Source: Casuarius casuarius | Lineage: Eukaryota > Chordata > Aves > Casuariiformes > Casuariidae | Direction of reading: 5' to 3' | Length of the DNA stretch: 64,000 nucleotides | Assembly (NCBI GenBank): GCA_003342895.1 | Contig: PTFA01000055.1 | Coordinates: 3,131,629-3,195,628, forward strand | In this document: piece by piece, positions 10,766 to 22,417 of the stretch | Layout of the letters: the number at the start of each line of letters is the position of its first letter | Numbering within the stretch: position 1 is the first letter of the stretch | The notes under the pieces: model-generated | Told to the model about the DNA's origin: nothing | Database searches by the model: none | What the model saw: the letters and a program-made list of their open reading frames with translations, nothing else | Position numbers and translations under genes: made by a program

Positions 10766-13008
10766 TTCCCTTCACCACACCATGGCAAGGGGCTGGCTTC
10801 CAGGAAGTAAAACACATGTCCAGTATTTTTTTTTCACACACTGTTTATGTCCATTTAACTCCTTTTTTTCAACAAAGCACCTCATTACATCAGATTAGCA
10901 AAAGGAAATAATTTTCCAGTTGGCTGGGTTTTAGCGTATACTGCACACAGTCTTGAATAGTTCCCATAATATTAATGTATGGTGTCTTTGTCTTCAGGGC
11001 ATTTGTTATTACCAGATGTTTTTCCCTCCTCCTGCTTTGTGAAGCTCAAAATTGCAACATAAGCTGCAAAACACATTCCTGTGTTTCTTAACTCCTGCAC
11101 CCACATTTTCACCTGATGTTAATCAGCACAGCTGAAATCAGTCTGGGGCAGATACTGAGCTGCTCTGGAGATATTCTGCCATGCACCTGGATCTGCCTGG
11201 TTGGTTGTTCCTAAAGCCCTTGCAACAGGATATATTTCTATGCAATGCTTCCCTCTCCCTCTCCACTAGTATGCGAAGTAGCACTTGTGTCTTCAGTCAC
11301 AGAGTGAGAGATTTAGCAGATGGGGCAAAAATCTGCAAAATGACTGAGACAAACATCAGATAATATAACACAGGGTAGGGTGGAAATAATGCATACATTT
11401 TACTGATGCAAAAGGACAAAATTAAAGCTGTATGTTTCCACATTCTTCAGTTCCCCAGTGTGCCACTAACAAAATAAAGTGGATTTTGTGCACTGAAAAT
11501 ATTTTGAGCAGCAGGCAGTGAGCTTCCAAGGCAGAGAGCCCACGTTCTTTGAGACAGAGCAGCGCCAGCCGAAGGGCTCACCACCTCCCATTGCCTGTCA
11601 TTGCTCTTCTGCCTTGGGTTGCTGCAAATGGCCCTGGGTGGCCAGCTGAGTAACTTGTGTGGCTGCTCCCTTTTCTCCTAACGTAATCGGCAAAATCAGG
11701 TAGGGCAGTTTGAACAACAGGCATTACTGTTAGGCCAGTCTGCCTGATTTACCCTATCTAAAATTCTCCCCTAGCAGAAGAGACGAGGCAGCAACCCTGG
11801 GTAGGGAAGTGCTGCTGAGCCTCTGGGGACGAGCGCTTCTCCAACCAGCTCTCCTGGATATGGAAGTGTGAGTGATAGCCTGAAAAATCTTCTTAAATAA
11901 CTTTTTTTCAAGATCAGTCCTCTGCAAAGAGTAAGTCAAAGAGAAAGGAAAGTCAGTCAGGGCCTGTGGTAGAATTAAGGTCAGTCGGTTATTTCAGGTG
12001 GGTCCTGCCTTGAGTTTGAACACTTTTCAATGCTTTTATTTTTTTTAAGCATAAGATGAACACTGAATTTTTAGATTTTCTGATGTTTTATCTTTGAGAA
12101 ACCAAAACCTATTAAAAATGTGCTTTCTCCTGCTTTTTAAGCCATAGATAGCTGCTTCAGTTCAGCTGAACAAAATAATTCATGTAAGAGAAGTAATGAA
12201 AACTTTTTCTCAGTGTTTGGTTTTCTTACAAGTGGGAATCTAAAGACAAGTTCTATATGTGGTCCCCTTACCAGCTGAAAAAAGTACTTACTTTCTTAAT
12301 CCAGGTGCTTTGTAATAGCAAACAATAGTTTTGTTGTTCTTTTTTTTTCCTTTTCGAAGGGTATAGACAATTTTCTGTTGCTAAATAAAACGAGAGTTTT
12401 CAGTTCAGCAAACTGACAGATGATGTATTGTACCAATCTCTGTTCAGAATCAAAATGAGTGGTACAAAACAGATCTTAGCGGCTCTTGTAATAGCTGTAA
12501 GTGCTGTGTTTTGCAAAGGAGTGATTTTGTTTGTACAAAAACACTTCATCATATCTTGAACAAAGCCCACAGGGTGATACGAGGACAGTTAAAGAACCAC
12601 TTTATCTCTGCATGGAGTATACCCAAGGCCCACAGAACATCTATACTAGCCAGTCATTTCTCAAGTTTCTTAAGACTCAAGGAAATTTTAGCCAGGCTCT
12701 CTTTTTCCTGAAGGGAATCTTGGAGTGAAAGGTTAAACTGCAAGTAGTACTGTATGTACATAGGTAGGTGAAAGTGTTACTTTATTTCATGGAGTCTTCA
12801 TAGTTTTTTTCCAATGATCTTTTATTTGAAGTGATTGGGAGTATTGTGTGAATATTGAAAATAATACTGCTACAAAATTTAGCTAGAATTTTTGAAGAAT
12901 CTGTTCGAGCTTTGCTCACAGGTCTTTGGTCTTTCAGGTGTGTTTAGCAGGAATGTCAGGAGCTCTGATCACGCTGCACAAGTGTTCACTGCAGCAGCAG
13001 TAAGTTCG
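10766..13008. other. anonymous non-coding sequence
   Basis: Nothing supported. Short open frames on both strands lack splice context. Base composition is ordinary, slightly GC-richer around 11500-11850. Confidence 0.55.
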
Positions 13009-13040
13009 TAGACTTCCAAGTCTAGGAAGTTGGAAGTCTA
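13009..13040. repeat. perfect 11-bp inverted repeat (hairpin)
   Basis: Arms TAGACTTCCAA and TTGGAAGTCTA at 13009-13019 and 13030-13040 are exact reverse complements around a 10-nt loop. The hairpin abuts the 5' end of the CR1 fragment that follows. Confidence 0.85.
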
Positions 13041-13920
13041 ACTGGTGGCTGTTGCAAGGAGACCTTACCAGGGCCGACGGGATGGGATGCAATGCACCCT
13101 CAGCATGTTCACAGATGGCACCAAGCTGGGGAGAGCTGCTACTGACAGGGGACAGGGACTGTGACAAGCTGGAGAAAGAGGTCAGCAGTTCTTTTTGCAG
13201 GGCAGCAAGGGCAAAGGAGAAGTCCTGCACGCAGGGCAGAGCTGCCCCATGTGTCAGCACTGCCTGGGAGCAGCCCTGGAGGAAAGGGCTGTTGATGGGC
13301 AGCAAGTATCAGCGATGAGCCGCAGCAGGGAAGGCCGGTTGGGCTGCAGTGGAAAGCGCATGGCCAGCAGGCTGAGGGAAGCAGCTATTCCCCTCTGCTC
13401 AGCACTCCTGTGCCTCTGTCTAGAGTACAGTTTGGGCCCTGGTGTATGAAAGACATTGGTGAAATAGAGCAAGTCCAGTGAAGGGTGGCTGAGGTGGTGA
13501 GGGAGTGGAGCACAGGAGAGGCCAAGGCATCAGGGCTTTCTCAGCCTGAAGAAGAGAAGGGTAGGGAGGGTCTGACTGTGGTGCTCCTGGCGAGTGGCTA
13601 TGGTGAAGATGGAGCCAAACTCTTCTCAGAGGTGCACAGTTCCAGTTTGCAGCTGCAAGGGGTACAAATTGCAGTGAGAGAAATTCTGGTTAGATGGAAG
13701 AAAAAAAATCTTCACTGTAAGAGTGGGTCAGCACTGGAGCAGGCTGCCCAGCAAAGCTGTGGGATCTCTATCCGTGGACAGTGTCAAAACTGGGCAAGGC
13801 CCAGAATAACCTGGTCTGGCTTTGAAGTTGGCCCTACTTCGAAGCCTGTTCTGGGCCACATGGACTGGATGACCTCCTGAGGTCATTTCTAACCTAAATC
13901 ATTCATTCATTCTATTCATG
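13041..13920 (+). mobile_element. CR1 LINE, 5'-truncated 3' fragment
   Basis: About 880 bp of a CR1 non-LTR retrotransposon in sense orientation. Diagnostic pieces in the correct order are ACCAAGCTGGGGAGAGCTGC (13120s), the GGCCAGCAGGCTGAGGGA block (about 13362), an AGCCTGAAGAAGAGAAGG motif (about 13543), the GAGCAGGCTGCCCAG motif (about 13737) and the GGATGACCTCCTGAGGTCA signature just before the end. It closes with a short ATTC/ATTCT-type repeat, the hallmark of the CR1 3' tail. It carries only the C-terminal part of the reverse-transcriptase frame and the 3' UTR, with frameshifts and an apparent internal deletion, so it is dead. Long open frames within it (for example at 13485-13880) are remnants of the element and not host genes. 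Confidence 0.92.
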
Positions 13921-15050
13921 AGGTGATAGCAGTTATTCACTAAATAAATAAATACAAGTCCTCTGCTTTGAATTTTATTGCTTACTCTTCATTTTGGGAA
14001 ACAAAACCCAAACCCATAATTTAACAGACCAGTCACAGTGTAGCAACAGGATACAACTCTTGAATTTCAGTTACTTCCAGAAAGCTGATTTAATATAATT
14101 AAAAATAATTTTGCCCTGTGTTTGAATGACAATGAGTAAAATATGTCCTCTTGGAAGATAGTTAGGAAGGGAGGAATTCACAACTGTTAATTGTGAATTA
14201 TTTGCTCAGTTCTATTTAATATTTTATAGCTATGTGCAATTTGTGATCAATCTCATTAGCTCCAGTGTGATAGCATGAATAAAACACCCAGTACTATATT
14301 AGCTTTGACTTGCATAAAAACCATAGTACACACCAGGTAATGAAAGGATCAAGAAAAGGAATATTCGACTCCCCGAACTGTGTTCTTTGTTGCATAATTG
14401 GCTATGGGTATAATAGGAAATTACTTTTACCCTCTTCATGCTATTATAATGAAACACTTTAGTTAAATTGGTATAGCTATATGCATGTATACTCTTTTGT
14501 TATCATAAAAATGGATTATGTGAATTTCAGTAATGTTGGATCCTTTTTTCATCCATAATTAAATCAAAATTAACCTCTTCTGTTCTGAAACAATAATATT
14601 GCCTTAGAGTAAATATTTAGTGAATGAAGAACTTTTTTGATTTTTCAGTTTGAATGTATGTGAAAACTGACCCATTATCAGAACCGGGATGGAACATGCT
14701 GTGGTCCCAACAGCACGTGGAAAATTTTTCTGTGTGTCCCCAGGCACTCTGGGTTGCACTGATCTTGGTTGACGAGTACTCTAAAGCTACCAGATGTTCT
14801 GAACTCCACTTTTCCCAGTATGTGGTAAACTTTCATCCATACTGAGATGAAGCACGCTACACTAATCAAATTATCTTTAGAAAGCAGTTATTTCCAAAGT
14901 GAACATGTGTGACTGATAATTGTAAATCAGAGCGTAACTGCTTCTTATTAATCAGAAAGTTACTGTAAATGAGATGAATTGCCAAAAAAGAAAATCACGT
15001 TCAGAGCCATGCATGGTTTGGGGCTTGCTTCCATTTTTCCTGCTGTGCAG
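13921..15050. other. anonymous AT-rich sequence
   Basis: No gene or repeat family recognised. The sequence is AT-rich with scattered TATA-like and ATTAAT stretches. Confidence 0.55.
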
Positions 15051-15196
15051 ACTGGTCTGTTTGGCTCACAGCAACATAAGAATGATTCTCTGTGTTGTAG
15101 CGATGGTCTACCTGAACTTGCAGATAGGATGTCCACTTGCAGACACTGTGAGAGTGACTGCCGAACTGGACTATTACTCTTATCCGCAGTCCCTTG
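15051..15196 (+). other. candidate exon, plus strand
   Basis: The block starts after a strong acceptor (TTTTTCCTGCTGTGCAG), has a second good acceptor inside it (TCTCTGTGTTGTAG, giving a start at 15101), and ends at a consensus donor, CTTG|GTGAGT. Two of the three frames are open all the way through. One encodes a segment ending TVRVTAELDYYSYPQSL, the other a Cys-containing segment MSTCRHCESDCRTGLL. I recognise neither. Two alternative acceptors sharing one strong donor is common for non-coding RNA exons as well as coding ones. No linked exon was identified. Confidence 0.28.
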
Positions 15197-16341
15197 GTGA
15201 GTCTGTCTACACTGGCTATCCTTTTGTTCTTGTGTTGCTTCTAAGCATTTTAGCCATTAAGAAAGTTACTGGAGTCGACAGGCTCATGGTAGCTTATACA
15301 GTTGTACAATATTTCTCATATGCGTAATGTAGCATAATTGTTTTTTTCATAATTTTATCTCTTCCAACTAGAGAAGTTATTTTAAATTAACTGAGATAAG
15401 AAAAGCAATTTAAGGCCACTGATCACAAGTTATTACATTTTGAACAAGCCCTGAAATTCCTGGCTTTGTTTTGAAGAAATATTTCTTTGACCATTTATTG
15501 CCAAAAGTAAGATGACAATGGATGTTTCTTCTTCCCAGCTGCACCTCAGCTCAGATTTCCACAAAGGCATTACCCTAGGAAGAGAGTTCTTCAACAGTTT
15601 TTTAATTTGTGTAGCAAAGTGTTTAGGAAAATGTTTCTGCTGTCTGTCCTTGTTCAATGGGTGAGGGGGAAATACTTGTTCTCTCAGACAGATCTTATTT
15701 TGAAGATCAGAGAAGAACTTGTGTTTCTGCTGATTTTCCACTAGAGACCTCCATCAGCTCAAATAACTAGTTGTTTGGTAGTTATGATTGCTGGGCGTTA
15801 CTTTAACAGCTGAGGAGGATATGGCCTTGCCAGTTGGCCTCAGGGAAAAGGTGGAGTCCCAGGTCAAAGGAAAACGATTCTGTGAACATTTTTTTTTTTC
15901 TCAGAGAAGTTGAGGTTTATCCAAGCAGGTGTGTTGTGAGAACCTGAGGAGGAAGGAATTTTTATGCCTTGAAGCAACGACACAGAGATGGCAAGAATGA
16001 TATAATATAAAGTATGTCTACAGTTTTTGTAATATGCCTGTGAAGAACTTGAAAGAAGGCTTCCTCTTTCTGAAAAGGCCAGCATATGTACCTCCAGACA
16101 TCTTGCATTGATGAGCATAAGTGCAAACATGTTTAATTCCTGTAAACTGAAGAATGTGGAAATAAGATTCCTGTTTTACAAGAAACACAGCAATAACAGG
16201 GGGAGGCTGTTTCCAGTGACTGAGGTCAGAGCAGGAGAAGCCTTGACTTCTTGAATTGTTTCACTGGGCTTCTTGTTTAACTTGAGGGCCAAAGCACTCC
16301 TTCCTCTGAAACAAAAAAAAGCTAAAAAAAGCTTTTTTTTA
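15197..16341. other. anonymous non-coding sequence
   Basis: No supported feature. A T-run and AT-rich low complexity sequence occur at about 15889-15901. Confidence 0.5.
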
Positions 16342-16442
16342 AATATTCATCTTTCCCAAGATATAGACGAAGACTGTTGGATTAATTTCATTTGCAATTT
16401 AAAGTTTACATTGACTGCTTGTCTTTGTGGTTGTTTTGCTGA
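16342..16442 (+). repeat. inverted duplication, left arm (101 bp)
   Basis: This arm is the reverse complement of 18407-18507, with 99 of 101 positions identical by direct reading. Similarity stops sharply at the right edge and fades into an A/T-rich run at the left. On the plus strand it contains an exon-like segment: a pyrimidine-rich acceptor (CATCTTTCCCAAG) and an open frame containing DEDCWINFICNLKFTL. The frame runs past the arm to a donor-like CA|GTAAGA at 16468. The same segment, read on the minus strand, is the candidate exon at 18384-18488. The family is not one I recognise. It could be a local inverted duplication, or two copies of an unknown mobile sequence. Confidence 0.9.
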
Positions 16443-18148
16443 AAACTGCAAGAGCTGCCAGGACTCAGTAAGAATTCTGTTTTTTTTGATTTTGCAAGTG
16501 ATTTATCCCTTGAGTTTAAATTCTTGATTTCTTGGGTATGTATTCTGAACAGTCAGGATAGCTTTGTGCCTTTATTTTGGCGTGAAGCTCATCCGCTATA
16601 TTATCAACACCAACATTTCCTGTGATTGAAATTGTTTGGGACATTCTCAACAACACTAGCATTACCTTTAAAACACATTCTGCAGTGTGATAATGAAACA
16701 CAACAGCAGTTATCTTTAACAATCCTTAATTTGCTTGAGTAAAAGTAGTTAGTAATCTGAAAGTACCTGAAATAAAATAACAAGTTTATAGGGTTTTAGT
16801 CTATCATTTCTATAATAGTTTGAGTCTCATACTTTTAGTCTTGCAGCTGTGGTTGTTCCTTACTTGAAACCATTATTTATCTATTTTGGAAGAGTAAAAT
16901 TTAGTTAAATCAGGAAAATATAAATAAAACAACTGGTTTCATTCAGTGTATTTCTGGAAGTTATACTCTTCACTTGCTGCAGGTAAATTTTATTGCAAAA
17001 GAAAAATCTGGGCTATTTCATACTTGGATTTTGATTTCATATTTATCAGCTCTTTCAAATAATGTACTGTGCTATTTCGTAGAAGAGGCTGATTTTTGTT
17101 ATTACATTTTTGTGGTGTAGTGTTATATATGCTCTATGCTGAGTAGGGCATAAGGATGAAGACAGTCTTTGTGTTGACACTTATGACAACTGCTTACTGG
17201 GACTGATTCTGTGCTCATACTTAAGTATGTGTTTTGGTGCAGAAAAGACATGATACAGTGGAAACTTGGGAGAGAGGAATTGCTTTAGATGACTTCTTTA
17301 GCCTCATTGTAAACTCAAAATGTTTTCTGATATTTAAACAGCTGTTTGTCTTCCATATCCTTTAAATAACTTTCAGGACTTATCAGTCAATGGTGATTTG
17401 CTCAAGATGGTACTGATCCTACCAGATAAAGATCATTTTCAGAAGGTCCCAGATTGTAAAAATACTTCAGGAATTTTTTTCAGTCTATTGCAATAAGCAA
17501 AATTATTGTGATGTATTTCAAATCACAGCAGTGTAGACAGAGAAAGGCTCTCAAATAACTTTAAACATTTGGACAGTGTTTATGTACTCTAGCAAGATGT
17601 GCTAGCATTATAGCTAAGTGAAAAAGCAATTAGTAAAAAAAACTTTAAAAATACATTTGGTGTTTCATGGAATTCTAAAATATTATGTGCTTTATACTCA
17701 GAAGTGTTCAACATCTCAGACTGTGAATGCTCAGAAAATGTGAGAAACCAGGCTGTTTTGGTTGCAATTCAAATCTTTAACCATGTTTTGCTTAAAAGGG
17801 AAGGTGTATTCTTGACTTCTACAATGGCTTTTCAGTAGGAAGGTGTATGTGGAACCATTTGTTTCAATATCGTTTGTTAACTCTAATCTAGCTTTAAAGA
17901 GATTTCAAAAGCAATCTTGCTTAAAAGATGAATAGCTGCCTGAGGATCACGAATAATTTGGTGAGCTCTTTGTCAAGGATTTTCTGACTGTTCTTGGCAC
18001 TAATTAGAACTTTTCTTGAGGTTCTTTTAACCAAGCGATTTAAACACAGAGGGTTCAGAAAGTCTGTGCTCGTTTCAGGTAGCGAGCAGGTACTTCCACT
18101 GGTGAGGACTGCGACATAGCGGCCTGGCAGCGCCCAGCTAGCACTTAC
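16443..18148. other. spacer of inverted duplication, AT-rich
   Basis: This 1.7-kb AT-rich segment lies within the roughly 2-kb spacer between the two arms. No gene or known repeat was recognised. A minus-strand open frame continues leftwards from the candidate exon at 18149-18232 to about 17921, which would be intron read-through if that exon is real. Confidence 0.5.
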
Positions 18149-18232
18149 CATGTCCTGGAGCGCTACGTTTCCTGGTGCTCTGAGGCCTGGCCACTTGTGA
18201 CTCCTGAGGCTCAATTTGTCTTTCAAGAAGGT
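18149..18232 (-). CDS. candidate exon B, unrecognised minus-strand gene
   Basis: This 84-bp block on the minus strand follows a good acceptor (CTGGCCCTTGCAG) and ends at a consensus donor, ATG|GTAAGT. It is symmetric (phase 1 at both ends). In the frame set by the upstream candidate exon at 18384-18488 it reads LLERQIEPQESQVARP and then STRKRSAPGH, a basic and polar sequence that could be disordered protein. The 151-nt gap to the upstream block is a normal small avian intron. Agreement of frame across two independently bounded blocks is the main support. A second frame is also open, so this could equally be non-coding RNA. No homologue is known to me. Confidence 0.35.
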
Positions 18233-18383
18233 CTGCAAGGGCCAGATCATGCATCAGTTTGCCTTACACTGATTTCTCTGTAGGAGCTGGAGGTAATCAA
18301 TGTATTTCAGGGCACACTTTATCACTTCTGTGAGGCTGTTGATTGCAAATAGTGCAACATTCCTCTGACTCGGGAACTCTTAC

Positions 18384-18488
18384 CGTCTTTGGTAGAGACG
18401 GAGACATCAGCAAAACAACCACAAAGACAAGCAGTCAATGTAAACTTTAAATTGCAAATGAAATTAATCCAACAGTCTTCGTCTATAC
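18384..18488 (-). CDS. candidate exon A, lies in inverted duplication
   Basis: This 105-bp block on the minus strand follows acceptor TTCATCTCTCCCAAG and ends at donor GACG|GTAAGA; phase is 1 at both ends. The open frame contains the Cys-rich, hydrophobic stretch NFICNLKFTLTACLCGCFAD and ends VSVSTKD, joining in frame to candidate exon B at 18149-18232. Most of it (18407-18488) is inside the right arm of the 101-bp inverted duplication, so a near-copy with its own acceptor sits on the opposite strand 2 kb to the left. The last 23 bp, including the donor, are unique to this copy. Function unknown. The hydrophobic Cys-rich sequence could also be chance. Confidence 0.33.
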
Positions 18489-18507
18489 CTTGGGAGAGAT
18501 GAATATT
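18407..18507 (-). repeat. inverted duplication, right arm (101 bp)
   Basis: This is the partner of 16342-16442 in opposite orientation, with two mismatches in 101 bp. Both mismatches are near the acceptor-like end (positions around 18488 and 18496). The high identity implies either a recent duplication or ongoing gene conversion. Confidence 0.9.
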
Positions 18508-21500
18508 AAAACCTGTGAATCATGGCACAAGTCCTGCTGTATTAAAAGAAAGTCCAGTAGCAATGAAATAGGAGTAATACCAAGAACATGGCTACTAAAA
18601 GCCCTCAAAGGTATCAGTTCTTCCTAAGAATGCTAAAACTTAGGGAACCCACTAAAATAAGCATACGTACACATAACGTGTGTCGCTTAGATGCATCTCT
18701 TAATAAACAAACACCACCAAGAAGTACATAAAGGAGACAGGCACACATCTGAAATTCTCCCTTCCTTTTTGTTTCATGCTATTTTGTGTGAGAGTCTCAG
18801 AAATTTCATAACCATGCAGGATTTTGCACAATACATGTGCTGATAGCATGGCTGTGTTTCTTTGGTTTGATCAGGTTAAGCTGCACCCTTAACACTGCTT
18901 GTAATTTTGCTTTCTTATGCGCTCATACCAGCGACAGAAAATGTTTACCTCAAGTTATTTTGAAATCTGCAGTTGAGATTGCGCTCAGTGATACAGCCCA
19001 TGATAATAATAGGAAAAGGGATGTTTACTGTAGAATAGCAAAAGCCTTCATCTTGGCCCAGAAGCTGCACACAGTGCCAGCGCTGCCACCGGTTCACACA
19101 CTAGCACGGGAAGTCCTGCCTGCTTGGGCAGGTGGGCAGAAAGCCAGTGAAACGTCCTTTGTTTTGGTGAGAGGGGTTGACCTGGAAAATTGTTTAAGCA
19201 AGCTGCACGTAAAAGAGACTGTGTGTTTTTCTCAGAACTGGTGAATGCACTGAAATATCAAAGTAATTTCAAATACATATGTAAAGCTCCATGATGCAGT
19301 GGAAGAGCCAACGGAGGGTGTATTGTATGGGCTTTAATCTTGCAAAGTGCAGCCAGATTTTCTGGCAGACCAGTTCCTGGTGGACAATGCAAGTAAATAG
19401 GGGAACCCCTTGGCTTTTGTTGTACCCATGACGTCTGGCACGGTAGAAGTAGAGTGTCATTTCAACATCTGAAACGTCAGTGGGCAGCCATGTTTATCAA
19501 TCCCTGAATGTCCTTTTCAAGCTTATACCTTGGGACTATTCTTCACACAACAGTGTGCTGCCACAACTGGGGGCTTCTGGCTGATTTTGGAGATGCTGAC
19601 AGAGTGAATGTATCCATGAATGAAGAGCTTTGTGGCAACTCTAGGCACCACACCATCTCTAGCTTGCTGCCTGGCGTGGCATCAAGTATGAGCACAATCC
19701 TGAGCTAACGGTTAAAGTCATTTGATAAAGAACTTGAGACTGCAAAATAATGCCCAGCACCTTCCATTCTCCTGGCAGCCAACATAAGTCGAGTGCTAAG
19801 GGTTTCAGTTGGGTTACCATTTTCAGAAGGAATTGCATAGTCCTTAACTCTTACTTAAGTCTTTCAAGTGTTTCAGCAGTACAATAGAGAAAAACTTTAA
19901 ATGATGGAACTGTCATCTCTAAGTAGTTTTTGCCTCCAGAAATAGGGGGCATCTCTATTTTTCAGCAGATAGCTGAAGCGCTGTGAAATGAAAGGTTTCA
20001 AACACAGTTTGAGAGCCTGTCATTGAGACCAAATTTGGCTGATACTACCTTTTTACTGTACTGCTATGTCCTTCCTGCTGTGGTGTAACTCTGAGAAATA
20101 ACTTTGTAGAAGTTTTATTTTCAGAAATTTCCAAAAGAAATACTCCTGTGTATGGCAAGTCATCCCTTGTTGCAGAGAGGTTTTCTATAGTTGGCTGTCT
20201 TTCCTTTGAAGATGAGTGGAAATAAGAAAGCTCTGTAAAACACTTCTTTAAGTTTGATCTCATGTGGATGATTATTTTTACCAGAATAAACAGTTAGTTA
20301 GAATGGAATGAGGAATGTTACCTCGAATTTATATAATTTTTGGAAGTGTAGAAATTCAAAAGAATTGTTTTTGGCTTGCCCAGAAATTCTCTTTTTTTTT
20401 TTTTCAATTTCCCAGTGAAACTAATATTGAAAAAACTTTGTGAATGAAGCATTTCATTTCTTTTTATTTAAGTTCAAATTTTGTATTTGGGGATTTTTCC
20501 CCAGCTTTTTTTTTTTCCCCATAGCAACATGCGAATAGTTTCTGACAACCCAAATATGCACTTTTGATTAAATAAAAAATTATCCATTCTTGTGAGGAAA
20601 TTTTCCCAGTAGTTGTTCCCAGTGGACTTTTCCAAAAGTATCAGTTTGAGGTACAATGGCCCATTTAGGGTCAGTGCTATCACTCCTTGAGTAAGCATAC
20701 TGAATCAGTATAGATAGAGTACTGACAGAGTAACAGCTGCAATCAATTTTGCATCTTAATTGAGGCTTGTATGTGGGTCTGAACTACTGTCAAATTATTT
20801 TAGGATAATCCAGTATGGATTTTGTATTCCAGTGCTGTCTCAGTGTCCTCAAAATCTTTCAAAGTAACGCACAGTATTACTTCCCTGCTAACAGGGAAAA
20901 CATCCTTGCCTTTATCTGAAGCAAAGAACATCTTGCATTGTTTCATGGTTAAGTGCCTGCAGGAGCTTAGTGTGGGAAGGATTTTGGAAAATTGAGTACA
21001 CTATAAAATCAATCAGTTTTGTTTTTAATGCTTGCTTTCATTAAAAAAACCTACTGTGGAACAAAAAAGAGGTATTACTTTCAGAAACAATGGAGCAACC
21101 CTAAGAGCTATTTATCAGTCTCTCTGTCTCTCTCATCATAGCTAGCACTGGACCTATCTCTGGCTCAAGAGCCTTTTTGCTATCATTTTTACTTAAATAT
21201 TTAAGAATGAGATCCAAGGCTGACCAAATTGCATGGGAGTTTGTTCATTTACTTTGCTGGATTCAGGTAACAAAACTCCAGTTGTAGCTGACTGTTCAGG
21301 TCATAACACTTTCTGCTGGAATAGCTTGCTTTAAAATGCTTAGGCATTTCCAGTGATCTAAGCGCAGGTCTCCAAAGGAGAGTTCAGAGAGGAAGCAAGT
21401 GTTGGTGAAGAGTGCTCTGTGAGTTACAGCCACAGAAGGTACTCTTCTCTCTTAGTGTTGTTAGGAAGTGGATCAGGACTGCTAGCCCACATCCACACTG

Positions 21501-22400
21501 TTTTTGGGACTGGGGACTCCTCCTGCCTTTTCTACCTCTGTGCAAAGGGGAGCTTTCTGCCCCAAGAGCAGACCTTCTCACAGCTGCAACTCAGCTGCTG
21601 TTGTGTCTTAGTGCATGCTCATTTCTGTGTGTTCACAGCAGAATGAAACAGTAATGGCTCCTCATGACTGTGTCCCAAGTGACCGTATCCAGAGAGACTG
21701 TGGAATATCTTTTTGCCTGTACAGATGTATGCAACAGGTGGAAAGGATGAAATCATGGTACGTCTGGATGGTGTGATATATGTTCCTATAGGCAGCATAC
21801 AGCAGAATAGCTAGTGCAGGAGAAGTAGCACAGTCTGTGGATTGTAGCATTTTGTACATATGAGGTGACCAATAATTGTGCTGTAGCTTTCATGTGAGCA
21901 ACCAGCCCTTCCTCGCCCGTGCAGGGAGCTTGGCTGGCACCTGAGGGCCCTAGAACATGAATAAGGGAACCTACAGGGCTCACAGAAATAAGTTGCTAAT
22001 GCTGTCTCCAAACTGCTAAACACTGGTCAGTAACTTGTTTTGGTGCTGGGAGATCAGCTATCAAAGTAATGATGGAGGAGTCATGTAATAAAAACTGCCA
22101 TCATTAGAAACGTTAGTGTCAGGCTGTGCTGGAAGTAAGAGCTGGCTTTCAGGATCAGCTGCTTCCAGGCTGTCTGGGAACCAAAGCCATCAGCAGCGTG
22201 CACATGGCTATGCCCGCAGTCCTCCTGAAGGAGCCTGCCAAAATGGTATCATGCAGGAGGTGGTCCGTCTTGCAGGTAGATTCATAAATGGGCAGCACCA
22301 CGTGAGGATCCTGAGAGGGTGAGGCACCGATATGCTTGGGCTTTATTCTCACTTGATAATTTTGTTGACAACAGGATATACATGCCTTTTGCTTTTTTTT
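18508..22400. other. anonymous non-coding sequence
   Basis: No exon could be supported. The plus-strand open frame at 18837-19244 has no splice context. There are T-runs at about 20391-20404. From about 21380 to 22330 the sequence is a little richer in GC and open on both strands, and may be transcribed upstream of the polyadenylation signal at 22953, but no structure can be drawn. Confidence 0.45.
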
Positions 22401-22417
22401 GGGGGGCGGGGGGGGGG
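22401..22417 (+). repeat. G-run
   Basis: Sixteen G with a single C interruption, directly after eight T. It could fold into a G-quadruplex, or it may simply be a length-variable homopolymer. Confidence 0.85.

Noticed and set aside
13485..13880. 131-codon plus-strand open frame as a host gene
   Set aside because: It lies wholly within the CR1 fragment and matches that element's 3' region out of frame.
18837..19244. 135-codon plus-strand open frame
   Set aside because: No splice sites at its borders and no recognisable content.
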